DNA of 64,000 nucleotides from Zygnema cylindricum (lineage: Eukaryota > Streptophyta > Zygnematophyceae > Zygnematales > Zygnemataceae), in the NCBI GenBank assembly GCA_037447655.1, contig JBBHKE010003585.1, positions 1 to 64,000 of the forward strand. Reading direction: 5' to 3'. Positions 55,501-63,523 of this stretch are shown in pieces. Numbering within the stretch: the stretch's first letter is position 1; each line of letters begins with the position of its first letter. The notes beneath the pieces are model-generated. The model had not been told where the DNA came from and made no database searches. It worked only from the letters and a program-made list of their open reading frames with translations. The translations under genes and the position numbers were made by a program.

Positions 55501-56679
55501 ATTGTGGTATCAAACATATTTAAATAAGTGTTAAGAAAATGTTTTGGGAGGATAGAAGTTTTATTGTGGAGTGGGATAGTTTTTCCATACCAAAACAGTG
55601 ATTTCAAAAAATAAAAATCTCACATAATTCAAATTTTGCCTCTTTTTTTTTTTTATTATCCGTTTCTTCTGCCTTTTTGTCACTTCACTCTCCTTTCCGT
55701 AACTGCAAAACAGAAGTTTGCCGTTGATTTCCCATTTTAAAACCTTATGATATTGACTGTAAACAGGGATCTATTTGTGTGTTTGCTTTCCTCATTTTCT
55801 TTCGCCCCCTTTTTGGAATTCTGGCTTCACATTTTGGTTGTTTTTTTCCACATTTTGGTTGTTTTTTTTTTTTTAGGCCCCCTTTTTTTTTCTCATATTG
55901 CTTTAGGGGAGCTCCTGAATCTTGTTTGTTTTCCAGGATATGGTTTTTCCGTCGACGGAACAGGATGAAGAAAAGGTGTGTCTAGAACTTGTGTTTTTTT
56001 ATATATAATATGTGATATTGTGTATTCTATTTATTATGTGGGTTAATATGTTGTTGTTGTTATATATATATATACAGAAATATATATAAACAGAAAAAAA
56101 AAAAAAACAAATATATATATTTCCATTTCATCATCCTTTGCTACCTAATTCTGTTTTTTCCCTGACCATCTTCCCCTTTTTCTGAAACTTCTCACTCTCA
56201 TTTACCTGTCTCTCCCCCTTCCCCTCTCTCCCGATCTCTGCCTTCTCTCTCTCCTTTCTCTCCTCTATATCCTCTATCTCCTCTGTCCCCTCTCTTTCTT
56301 GTCTTGTGCTTTTGTCTCTACGTCATATCTTCCTCTAAATACTGAAAGTTCAAAACCGTCAAGCTATTCCCACGATATGAACTGAAAATCTGTAACAATT
56401 TCCTACCTTTGTTCTGATTGTTCAAACAAAAATAATAATATCAATAATCATATACAATCCTTTGTGATAAATAGTCCTTAATAATATTAACAATATTAAT
56501 GATTGCTATGTTTTTGATTCTCTTTTTAGATGTTGATGGAGGCCATAGCTCTTTCTCTCGGAGGGCCGAGAGACGATTTAAAAGAAGATATTTCTTCAAG
56601 GAGTGCCTCGGGCACACCAATAATCAGTTCTCCAAAAGGAAAAGAACTCGGAAAAGAACTCGGTCGCGACTATTCCTGA
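34877..56679 (+). CDS. Alpha/beta hydrolase with C-terminal UIM-like motif, 14 exons, 481 aa
   Basis: Exons: 34877-34917, 36959-37040, 37407-37510, 38566-38692, 40017-40111, 41204-41327, 42141-42221, 43242-43340, 45196-45429, 46328-46436, 53466-53515, 54380-54490, 55937-55975, 56530-56679. All phases agree; 1446 nt with stop. It opens MIDQLVSFVIRPPRAEYTPE, close to the plant alpha/beta hydrolases of Arabidopsis At3g23540/At4g14290. Oxyanion motif HGNSG is at 73-77 and nucleophile Ser144 in GRSMG. The likely acid is Asp235 (FGHAEGD) and the base His263 (PGDHNSP). The acidic tail ends in DEEKMLMEAIALSL (429-442), a good ubiquitin-interacting motif, then GKELGKELG. The substrate is unknown. The exon 7 intron uses a GC donor (GCAAGT). 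Exon 10 has a near-identical second copy at 52028-52136 that could replace it; using both would shift the frame. Exons 11-14 rest on phase and splice sites. Confidence 0.9.
35545..35705. repeat. GAAGTAAAATAATGC-type minisatellite in hydrolase intron 1
   Basis: About ten degenerate copies of a 15-20-bp AT-rich unit (AAAATGAAGTAAAATAA). Confidence 0.7.
35850..36130. mobile_element. Diverged relative of the palindromic MITE, hydrolase intron 1
   Basis: It has CCTCCAATCGGAAGGTAAGA and a right-hand block AGTGTGCTCGGAGAAAACG, as in the 215-bp family. An inner stretch (AACCATATTTACA.TTTA) is repeated at 35845 and 35947. The ends are eroded. Confidence 0.45.
36580..36801. mobile_element. MITE, about 220 bp, hydrolase intron 1
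   Basis: It runs from TACACTGTCAATTATTATTG to CTAATAGCGGTTCACGGTGTA. It contains TTATTAACTCCAAT and ATAGTGTTATTAATTC motifs of the local family and is TA-flanked on both sides. Confidence 0.6.
37140..37345. repeat. 24-bp minisatellite in hydrolase intron 2
   Basis: The unit TCATTCATAACTTTTATG is repeated about eight times with variation, near the end of the intron. Confidence 0.8.
38215..38560. repeat. About 65-bp tandem repeat ending at hydrolase exon 4
   Basis: About five copies of a unit with TTGAGGC, CTAATTTTAACTTCCTACTT and ACTTTCCTAA run almost up to the ATGCAG acceptor at 38565. The last copy provides the pyrimidine-rich tract used by the acceptor. Confidence 0.75.
38819..39041. mobile_element. 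MITE, about 220 bp, hydrolase intron 4
   Basis: It starts TACACCGTGGATCGCTAATA and ends AACGCTAATAGCGAATCACG. Its interior is similar to 28340-28560 (TTCACAGTCTTCCACGTCAT versus TTCACAATCTCCTACGTCAT). Confidence 0.65.
39421..39970 (+). mobile_element. MITE, 555-bp family, copy B (inverted relative to copy A)
   Basis: It starts TACACCGTCAATCGCTATTA and ends with the eroded inverse TATAGCGATTTGTA. The interior is almost the reverse complement of 16929-17483. It lies in hydrolase intron 4, close to the exon 5 acceptor. Confidence 0.8.
40110..40320 (+). repeat. Donor-proximal tandem repeat after hydrolase exon 5
   Basis: About four copies of a unit of about 52 bp begin with GTATGTCTTTTTTGCATCTT, the donor itself, and contain AACTCAAAG.TTAC. 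In later copies the GTATGTC motif is kept or slightly altered (GTGTGTC, GTATGTC), so extra potential donors exist, but the coding part of the exon is not repeated. Confidence 0.75.
40480..40690. mobile_element. MITE remnant, hydrolase intron 5
   Basis: The left end TACATCGTTATTAGTGTTAG (about 40500), the middle TTGGCTCGTTATGGGCCACTTAATT and a right-hand TTAACTCTAGTATTCA match the group at 44100 and 46510. Confidence 0.5.
42225..42620. repeat. Threefold imperfect repeat in hydrolase intron 7
   Basis: Three units of about 120 bp carry GATTATCATCTGTAAAA, ATGATGATT.TGTTGTT, a T-rich tract and CCTACAGTC. A fourth copy (TGATGATTTTGTTGTTTTAC then TTTCCAG) at about 43180-43241 forms the real exon 8 acceptor. 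The first units thus contain decoy acceptors. Confidence 0.7.
42705..43155. mobile_element. TATCGCGATA-rich inverted-repeat element, intron 7
   Basis: It opens CTAGTGTTGTGTATCGGCAA and is filled with inverted copies of TTATCGCGATAAAAAACCGA. It has the same terminal motif as the elements at 46740-47515 and 59383-59746. A CTAGTGTTG end suggests a hAT-like MITE, but this is inference. Confidence 0.55.
43370..43530. repeat. (TA)n microsatellite, hydrolase intron 8
   Basis: A long TA run with TATAGGTATA interruptions follows the exon 8 donor (GTAATA at 43341) at close range. Confidence 0.9.
43625..43925 (+). repeat. (TATG)n microsatellite, hydrolase intron 8, copy 1
   Basis: A GTATGTAT tetranucleotide array about 160 bp long and more degenerate flanks. 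Every frame is open on both strands (MYVCMYVC, HTYIHTYI), so long open frames here mean nothing. The array is one boundary of the large duplication. Confidence 0.9.
44100..44295. mobile_element. MITE, about 195 bp, hydrolase intron 8 (duplicated at 50385-50575)
   Basis: It runs from CCCATCCATATTAGAGATAA to GAGTTAGAGTGATTGAGTCTAATACCG, with a TTATGGGCCACTTAACT middle. Ends are eroded, but the layout is the same as at 46510-46710. Confidence 0.5.
44579..45200 (+). repeat. Fivefold tandem array of the exon 9 acceptor region
   Basis: Five CT-rich units, about 105-155 bp apart, each end with CCTTATGTGTTTAC then ACAGGGTG or a variant: about 44680 (GATAGGGTGTC), 44790 (AACAGGGTGTC), 44927 (GACAGGGTGATAAGAA), 45025 (AACAGGGTGTC) and the functional site GGACAG|GGTGATAAGAAT (exon 9 at 45196). 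Four of the five keep an ACAG acceptor. The long plus-strand open frame through it is an artefact. Confidence 0.85.
46505..46710. mobile_element. MITE, about 200 bp, after hydrolase exon 10 (duplicated at 52205-52410)
   Basis: It starts TACACCGGCCATCGGTATTA (46507) and ends CCTCTAACAGCGATGGACAG. The middle carries TGGCTCATGATGTACCACTT and GTGTTATTAACACTAAT. Confidence 0.6.
46740..47515. mobile_element. TATCGCGATA-family element, hydrolase intron 10
   Basis: Paired inverted blocks around ATCGGTAGAAAAAATATGAT and the right end GATACACAACACTAC resemble 42705-43155. The duplication breakpoint at 47237 lies inside it, so copy 2 keeps only the left part (52440-52935). Confidence 0.5.
47520..47730. 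mobile_element. MITE, palindromic 215-bp family, copy 3
   Basis: Arms CCACTTAAAACATCTTTTCT and GAAAGATGTTTCAAGTGTCG are inverted. It includes GGAGACCGCCAATAGAAACG and ends ACTAATAACGATGAGCGTTG. It lies directly next to the end of the TATCGCGATA element. Confidence 0.65.
47818..48842. mobile_element. Unclassified 1.0-kb terminal-inverted-repeat element
   Basis: The left end is CTAGGTAATTACACAAA then AAGGGTACTTTCGCATGT; the right end is the inverse, ACATGCGAAAGTACCCTAACGC ending TTTGTGTAATTACCCTAAAA. The TIRs are about 50 bp. The interior has an AACGTCATCAATTGTCGCGA region with repeated CGTCTAC/GTCACAA words but no transposase, so it looks non-autonomous. Confidence 0.7.
49040..49800 (-). other. 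Coding-like but frame-broken segment in hydrolase intron 10
   Basis: Two overlapping minus-strand frames (49695-49423 and 49532-49233) read like one protein broken by a frameshift, with Cys-rich stretches such as HHCKDGKEDCCIKGK and FMCSASNGTCIW. I do not recognise the family. It lies between the two duplication copies and may be a gene or transposon fragment. Confidence 0.25.
50930..51131 (+). pseudogene. Acceptor-less copy of hydrolase exon 9
   Basis: It starts at CATAACTCTCCTCGT, so the first codons (GDKNIIKFPGD, just up to the catalytic His) and the acceptor are gone. The frame upstream meets a TGA with no AG site in between. The rest is identical to the working exon, including the GTATTT donor. 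It should not be spliced in as an internal exon. Confidence 0.8.
52028..52136 (+). CDS. Second copy of hydrolase exon 10 (alternative, same phase)
   Basis: It is nearly identical to 46328-46436, with one visible amino-acid change (SSSPEQP becomes SSSPKQP). Both splice sites are intact. Because the exon enters in phase 0 and leaves in phase 1, only one of the two copies can be used per transcript. This copy is nearer to exon 11. Confidence 0.6.
53332..53435 (+). repeat. Two tandem copies of an about 60-bp unit before hydrolase exon 11
   Basis: GATTCTAAGAGACTGTT.ATATGGTGATGTA.AGGGAAAGAGAGACTT appears twice, ending about 30 bp before the CACAG acceptor at 53465. Confidence 0.85.
53515..53935 (+). 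repeat. Exon 11 donor copies and AACAATAATGAAA minisatellite, hydrolase intron 11
   Basis: The exon 11 end and donor (AAATTAGCGCCACAATAGTGAGTACTG) recur as AATAGAGCCATAATACTGAGTC near 53596 and AAATTCGAGCCACAATAGTG then AGTAGTAAATGGAG at 53698. The stretches between and beyond are a degenerate GAAAACAATAAT array. Confidence 0.75.
54940..55080 (+). repeat. Purine tract and partial copy of hydrolase exon 12's 3' end
   Basis: After a GAGAGAGGGGGATAGGG tract, CCAGGTGATCCTTCATCTCC at about 55047 repeats the last codons of exon 12 (QPGDPSYH) about 570 bp downstream. The donor GTAAGTACT reads GTTAGTATA in the copy. Confidence 0.7.
55840..55935 (+). repeat. Short tandem repeat in the tract before hydrolase exon 13
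   Basis: CACATTTTGGTTGTTTTTTT occurs twice, followed by a T-rich tract to the TTCCAG acceptor at 55936. Confidence 0.7.
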
Positions 56680-58492
56680 TGTCTGTGACCACTACTGGCT
56701 ATTTTGCAAGATTTGTACATAGTTTTTTGACGTATTTTTTCGCCATCATTCTATTTGTACCCGAAAAAAAAATATAGTTTTTTGCCGTCGTTCTCTTTGT
56801 ACTTGATCAAGAAATGGTCTTGCTTAATTGCACCTTGTGTATATATGTGATGACCTGTAGGCAATTTATATGATTGGATGACTGTAGGCAATTTATATGA
56901 TTGTATGGCTGAAAATCATACTCTAATAGACGATGTCTTGATTAGCTGGATGGTAATAAATGACAGGGATGCTTTCTTCTTTTATGCATTTTCTGCATAT
57001 GAAAAAGTTGAAGGTGTGTACTTTGTTTATTTTTTCTGTTTTTTCTGTACATTCTGAGGTCACATTCAAGAGTTATTTTTCTTTGTGGATGAAGAATTAA
57101 GGCCAGACATTTTGCCAAATAGCACTTCACAGTAAAGCGATATCTTTTTCTGAATGACTTTTGATCAGATGTTAATTTGAGGGTAAGGGCATCTCGGGGG
57201 CTGCAAGTATAAGTTTCTCTTGAATGCAAAAAATCTCATGCAAAGGTTTAAGTTATCTCATACATTGAGGTGCCCCACATTATATGGTTTTTATCCTGAG
57301 TACTGCTGGGATAATCTCGGTGCAATTTCAGCACGATAGAGTGGACTTGGAACAGCTCGTTTTTTTGGATAGTATATTCTTCCCAAAGGCTTCAAACAAT
57401 TCTTTCTGCTCTCAATATCAGACTGTCGGTAGGCATGCGCCCTGTCTCTAAGATAAAACAATACAAAATGTCAAACTCATGTTTCATTCTTTGTGAGTTC
57501 ATAATGTCTGGCCATGCAACGAATGAAGCTCCATTTAAGGTATTATAATCACCTTTCCAAGATCTTCGAACCTCCTCGGTTGCAGACACCTGGATAGGTT
57601 ATAAAGCAGTTGAGATTCTTAGGAGTGACATCCTTGACAAGCAGTTTACTGACAGTTAATCAAAATGGTCCAACTAGATGCATAATTGACATTTTACTGC
57701 AGTCCCATTGAGTATATCTGACTATTTCCTAGCCACCAAGATAGTCAAATCAGTTGTCCCCATGTCCTTTTATGTCAATAGTCACGGACAAAAAAAATAA
57801 AAGAAGAAAAAGAAGTGTAAAAAGATTCAGTAAGACAAGTGAAAGGCCAGTAAATCAAATGACTGAATAAAATCCTCTGTACAAATTGCCCAATTACAAC
57901 ATTTCAAGTATAACATAATTGTCTTCAACACCGGTCCCTCGACTCTGTTCTCCCAGTTCGTCTTCCCAACTAACACCCATAAACTCCCATACTCTGTAAG
58001 AACAGACCTGATACCAGGCACAGTCAACTTCACTATCTACAGATCCCAAAATGATAACCGAAACAGTCGAGCCTCCTTTATCCTCCTCAAAGCTAAACGA
58101 GAAAGGATAGGTAAAACTGACAGCAGGTACAGTTCATCAAGTAACTACTGCTAAAGTGTACTCAAGTACTTAGTCAAACACAGACCCCCCTCTACCTCTC
58201 CCTCTCCCTCTTACCAGAGCAGGCCAGTACCACATTTCCTTAGTATTCATTCTGTGACTATATTTCAGCGAATTCCAACGATATTTCAGCAAATTCCGGC
58301 CATATCCCACAGACTCCTATTGCAGCAGAGAAAAGGAGGACGAGTTTCAAAAAACGACATTCGTCTGACTCAAGAAAGACGAGACTGTCTCGTCTCTTCT
58401 GGCTCGAGAAGAAAAGACTGTCGTCACCTCTTTCTCAAGAAGATGAGACTTGTCTCCTCTGACTCAAGAAGACGATTGTCGTCTCCTCTGTC
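56680..58492. other. Convergent spacer between the hydrolase and GOLD genes
   Basis: The hydrolase 3' UTR side has two short tandem duplications: AGTTTTTTG.CGT...CTTTGTAC near 56722/56775 and TGTAGGCAATTTATATGATTG at about 56854/56882. The GOLD gene's 3' side has a repeat array at 58330-58500. The minus frame 57589-57392 (SATEEVRRSWKGDYNTLNGA) reads like protein but has no known domain or clear splice sites. Confidence 0.4.
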
Positions 58493-58500
58493 TCAAGAAG
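58330..58500 (-). repeat. About 35-bp tandem array spanning the stop codon of the GOLD gene
   Basis: The last codons and stop (minus strand GAGGAGACAACTTCTTGA) are repeated about five times into the 3' UTR as GAGGAGACGACAATCGTC, TTCTTGAGTCAGAGG and similar. Only the first copy is translated. Confidence 0.8.
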
Positions 58501-61500
58501 TTGTCTCCTCCGAAGTGGGTTTTCCATCAGCAGCATGGGCCATAGCTTCCTCTTTTTCCACTTCCTCTGCGGTTACAACCGGGGGAATGGCGTCCACTTT
58601 GAAACGTACAGTCTACAAGCAAAAAACGAAGCAGGTAAAGATATATTTACATTAGATTACGCTTGGAGATGGGAAGAGATAAGTTGAGCAGAGAGAAGAG
58701 ATGTCGAATTTGGGTGAAAGGAAGAAAAAGGGAAGGAAATAAGACAATATAGTGTTGATGCGTAGCGAATCGTAAAACCTCGATATTTCTCGATACACCT
58801 CAAATCAATACGCTAAATTATAGACATTGTGCTGTGCTGCTACCATTTTACGATGCAGTATACGTATCGCGATACATTACCTTACGTAATGTTAAGTTCA
58901 GTACAGCTTGCATATGTAATATGTACTTTTCAGTAGAGGGTGGAAACTTTACAAGTACCGCAAATCAAAGAAATTAAATGAAACTGAATTTCTATAACTA
59001 AAATTATGTAACTGAAATGCGCCACACGGAGGCACAACCTTAGATATATCTGTTATTACAAATTTATTTCCTACAGTTGTCAAGATAAAGTTTCACATAC
59101 TTAAACTAAAGGTCACAAATAATCTGACACCTTTTGAGGACAGTCAACTATCGTTCAACCATCAACTATCGTGATTTTTTTTTTAACAGGCATCACTAGA
59201 AATTATAGAAGTACAACGTGATTTGCTATCTGGATTAAAAAAAAAAATAGTATTAGTGTTGACAATTCTATTTTCGGTCCAAATGACATGGACGATTGCG
59301 AAAGGCAAACAGAATTGGCGTTAAGAAAAAAATCCAGAGGGCGAAAAGGACCGCTACAGAATTACGGAGCACATCGTTTTTACTAGTGTTGTGCATCAGG
59401 TACTTTCATATCACGATAAATCTGATATTGAAATATCAAACAGTGAGGGGGGCTGATACACCACTCTGTGACCAACAAAAATTATCGCGATATATCAAGG
59501 GCAACTGCTGTACGGAAAAGTACAGAGGTATCGCGGGGGGGGGGGTGGCTTTTGAAAAAATATTGACGATCGATTCAGCACCAGCGTACAGAGGTATCCA
59601 ATAGTTATCGACCCGATAACTTATCGCGATACACCGTAATTTTCTCGCGATATTAGCCTTATCGATATAGCGGGGACCGATATATCAATAATCGGTGTTA
59701 TATACATATCAATTATCGGCAAGAGGCTCTCGATGCGCAACACTAGTTATTAGAGTTGATAACACTAATTCGGTCTCGACTTAGCCAATCATAAAATAGT
59801 GTTAACAACACTATTTAAGAGAGTGGACAAAATTTTGCCACAACTCCTTAAAGTTTCTAATTTTGCAGTGACACTAATGAATCCTTAACGCTGATAACAA
59901 TGGGCAGTGTAGTGTTATTAACACTTATAACAATTCACTTGTACCACAAACCAGAGCAATTATGTAAAACCAAAATTTTATAACTTAAATGAGCCAAAAT
60001 ACATACAAATACCCAATGATGTCACTACAGATGCGCTGCTTGAATGCAACAGTCAGAGAAAGGTTACACGCACTTGATCTTGCGCTCCCGTTGAAATCTT
60101 ATAACACTGATTTGTGGACTGACATTGTAGATTGCTGTAATCGATAGTTTCAATCAACGACCAATATTTTACAATTTCATGTATAGTACAGTTTGCGTAT
60201 ATATGATGTACTAAGCACTTCTGTATCTTACGATACACTACAATGTTTTTCTTATTGGATCCGTAACGAATGCGGCAGTCTGGAGTTGACGCTGTGTCGA
60301 ATATCTTATTTGTTTCCTCCATACGCATCACTACAATATAGGGACAAAAAAGTGTACTCTTTACCCAGTGCTACAAGGTTAGGATGCATCTCAACAGGGT
60401 GTAAAAACTGTACAATATTTGACGGCAGAGTAATGCATATGTTGAAATGCAGTGGATCTACAATAACCGTGTTTGATCAGAAACAGTAACTGCCAGTATG
60501 CGAATAATCAAGCCTCAACAGCTGATTAAACAACTAGAGCCCTTTCAGCTGATTCGGCATGAAAAGCGTAAAGGAACCGAACAGCCAAGCCACCCGATCA
60601 GGCTTACGACAATATTTCAAGTTGAGGATGTTGAACGCTTCATATTTGTAAGGACCATTGTTTCCAAACATGACATCAACAAATCACAATCCTAGTTTTT
60701 ATCCAATAAAGCCGAGGCGTCCACAATTCATCCCTTAAAAACCCTTAGAACCCTAAAAGACCCTTGCATTGAAGGCCAAATTCATCCGTGGCTTAGATGT
60801 TTGCAGAAATCATACCTTCTTATAGATGTAGGAGTAGGAATTATCCCATGTGAGTTGGTACGAACCCACCCCAGGTGCATTGAAGCTTCCCTGCATCACC
60901 AGTCCCAAATAAAAAACATACAAAACCTTTATTTTTTCTAGTGTAAAGGCTCTTAAACATACATTTATAGTTATGTCTACATAAAGGTTATTAATTTTGT
61001 GCATTAAGAGGACCAATTTACCTGCCATAAATATGCCCAATAGCTCAGCCTCACTATTTCTTGATATTATTGTTACCGATAAAATGTTCCTTGGTATTTT
61101 GTTCTCACCTGATGCGAATCGAGACGCTGGTATGGTACAATTCCCTGCACACAGACAAAAACAAAGAGTACAATTCAGCACCTTAACTAACTGGTTTTCC
61201 CAAAATCCACAAAAGAGAAAAAAAAACTTGAATTCGTACTGATATGAACAAGAAATCTCTATTACAGTCGCAAGAGCCAACTGCCTTTTCGACAACCACC
61301 AAAATAATGGAAATAACGAGTTTGTTTCATAAGAAATGAGAAGGCGTCACTAATACCAAGTCTATTTTCACATGAGGTGGTTGTAAACATTCACACCTGT
61401 GCACTAGAAACAAATTAACATGTTCTTCAACGTACGACAGCACTGTTCAATAATTCATTACGCTTATGAAAGCAAAAACCTACGAAATAGGGAGACTAAT

Positions 61501-63523
61501 ATTTGCGACTGAAACCTGGAGTAGGGGACACCTTCCTTCCAGGACTCCCAGTATACTTCTGACTTGTAATTGGAGAATGAGTCATTATTAAAGATTTTAT
61601 GACTTACCGCAAACTTCACTAAACATTACAGTGTGATAACGAGCAGGAAAACACTAACTATAACAATAGTTATGGTTCTGAGTAGGTGAATGAGTTCTTG
61701 CAACCAATGCGTATCGTCATGCCCATAGGGTTTCGCTTGGTATTGTCTGCAGATTTTTCTCAACAAACATGGCTTTGAAATAAAATTAAGTAAAATTAAA
61801 TTATTAATTATGATTAAATTATTATTAATTATGATTAAACTATTATTATTATTAAACAAGTAAATTCACGAACCGTCTTTGTGCCACTATCGCTGATGAA
61901 GTCAACACTGAAGCCGACATCCTGCCACCTCAAAAACAAGGAAAGATTTTAGGAAGGCGACATACATCCTCCAACGAAAACTACACTGCCCCTTGCTATT
62001 AGAGTCAATAATCAGAGTGAGCGTGTTTCTGACTGAAAAACATAAACTACACCACGTATTACCAGTGTTACTATTTTTTCGCCGCTTAAATCAACTTTTC
62101 TCCATACAAACGTGCCCGGTTTCCGTTTGGAAACCGCGAATGGGAAGGTAAAAACCTTACCTCTCCATGGCAACCATCGAATTAATAGCAGACGAGCGTG
62201 CACAGAGAAAAGTTGCATTAAGAGGCAAAAAAAACATTAACGCTAATAGTGATACACGGAGTAGTGTTGAATACATTATGTAGTTAAGTGGCCCAGAATG
62301 AGCCAAGTGGAAAAACGTAATCAGTGTGTTGACTACTATTCCACTAACTCCAACAGTGATAGGCGGTACAGTTAATCTCTTCTTTTCCAGGTAAATTTTA
62401 GAATAACAGAAAAAAAACTGCCAGGCCATTGGATAATAACAACAGTTAAAAAGTAATAACCAAATTACCTCAAAGCCTGAGCACAACGTGAATGAAAACC
62501 AAAATAGAATGCAAACCAAGAGCATGCTTACAGACCTTTCCAACTGTTAACGAAAACTCCCATGCGACCACAGAGCCTTCCACCTCCACTGTGAGAGGTA
62601 ACTGTATCCAGCCACTTCCCAAAACCTTCAGTTCAAAACCCCAAACCATTTGGTGGGACACTCACTGATCTCGATAGATTCTGATGCAAGTTTTAAAGTT
62701 TTACAAAACGGCAAGTCAAATACATCCTGCTTTAATGAGGATTGTGAATGAAGCATGTGTCTCCTCTACCCTCCTTGCTCTTGCAATAAATTTCTAAGCT
62801 TGTTGTTTAAAGCTTGACCTTGCTGTAGCAGGACTTCTCAGCAATATTTTGTGAATTACATTGTCAATGTCCAAATAACACTGAGCTAATACAAACTGAA
62901 ATGCTGAAGCATAATTCCCATTATCAAACAAAAACAAGGCTGTGGTGATATTGGAGGTGTTTTGTGTATCCAATTCCAAACCTGAAAAATGTTTGGGAAG
63001 TGGTCAGAACTCTTCAGCAAACGGTAAAACATTTTCTGTAAGTTCTACTTCATCTCTGTAACTTTTATAGTATTTTTAGTCATTTCATTTCTAAAGCGCT
63101 CAAGCCAAAAGCACACAGAAGAGTAGACGAACCTCATGTTTGAGGCCATTCGCAATTATAACTTCCTTGAATTCGAAAGCCTTTCTGTTGTCCCCAGGCC
63201 CCATAACAATGATGATCTCTGAGCTAATGAACTACAGATATAGACAATGCCACATGGTGAGTGAATGCGTTCTCTCTCCTTCCAATATACATTTCTTGTG
63301 CAAATAGCAACGTGACCTGACAAATTCATCTCCCTTAAACAGCATTGCCCGCAATTTTTTTTTTTTTTTAAAGATCATAATCATGATCTAATTATTCTTA
63401 ACATAATCATTTAGGGGAGAACTAACACGTAATCATGTGGTGGAAACTAACAGCTAATCATGTGGTGGACAACTAAAACTTCATCATTTGGTGGAAGACT
63501 TACGCTTTCTCATCTGCAGTCAT
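58493..63523 (-). CDS. Small GOLD-domain protein, 7 exons, about 145 aa (5' end uncertain)
   Basis: On the minus strand the exons are 63523-63504, 63223-63133, 62583-62536, 61921-61874, 61144-61109, 60890-60816 and 58612-58493. The last four are secure and all in phase 0. The protein reads ...EGSVVAWEFSLTVGK, DVGFSVDFISDSGTKT, GIVPYQRLDSHQ, GSFNAPGVGSYQLTWDNSYS, then KKTVRFKVDAIPPVV and an acidic tail ending EETTS. This is a GOLD beta-sandwich as in SEC14L, ACBD3 and p24 proteins (WEF, DVGFSV, DSH, WDNSYS), a module for protein or lipid binding at Golgi and endosomal membranes. The exon 2/3 junction is open: a TTCACAG-type acceptor at 62588 with a longer exon 2 would add seven residues. Exon 1 (MTADEK) is a guess. 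A CRAL-TRIO part, usual in SEC14-like proteins, is not seen and could lie beyond the window. Confidence 0.75.
59170..59945. mobile_element. Degenerate MITE with nested TATCGCGATA element, GOLD intron 6
   Basis: The outer element starts about 59200 and ends with ACGCTGATAACAATGGGCAG near 59905. It is split by the element at 59383-59746, after which it resumes TTATTAGAGTTGATAACACT. Confidence 0.5.
59383..59746. mobile_element. Complete TATCGCGATA-family element, 364 bp
   Basis: It has CTAGTGTTGTGCATC on the left and the inverse GATGCGCAACACTAG on the right. Internal TATCGCGATA and GATATATC words form inverted pairs. This is the best-delimited member of the family and is inserted into an older MITE. 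Confidence 0.7.
62048..62264. mobile_element. MITE, palindromic 215-bp family, copy 4
   Basis: It runs from TACACCACGTATTACCAGTG to TAATAGTGATACACGGAGTA. It has the family's inner arms and the GGAAACCGCGAATGGGAAGG centre. It lies in GOLD intron 3. Confidence 0.7.
62265..62375. mobile_element. MITE remnant next to copy 4
   Basis: It holds TAGTTAAGTGGCCCAGAATGAGCCAAG, the reverse of the GGCTCATTATGGGCCACTTAACT motif, and ends AACAGTGATAGGCGGTACAG. Confidence 0.45.
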
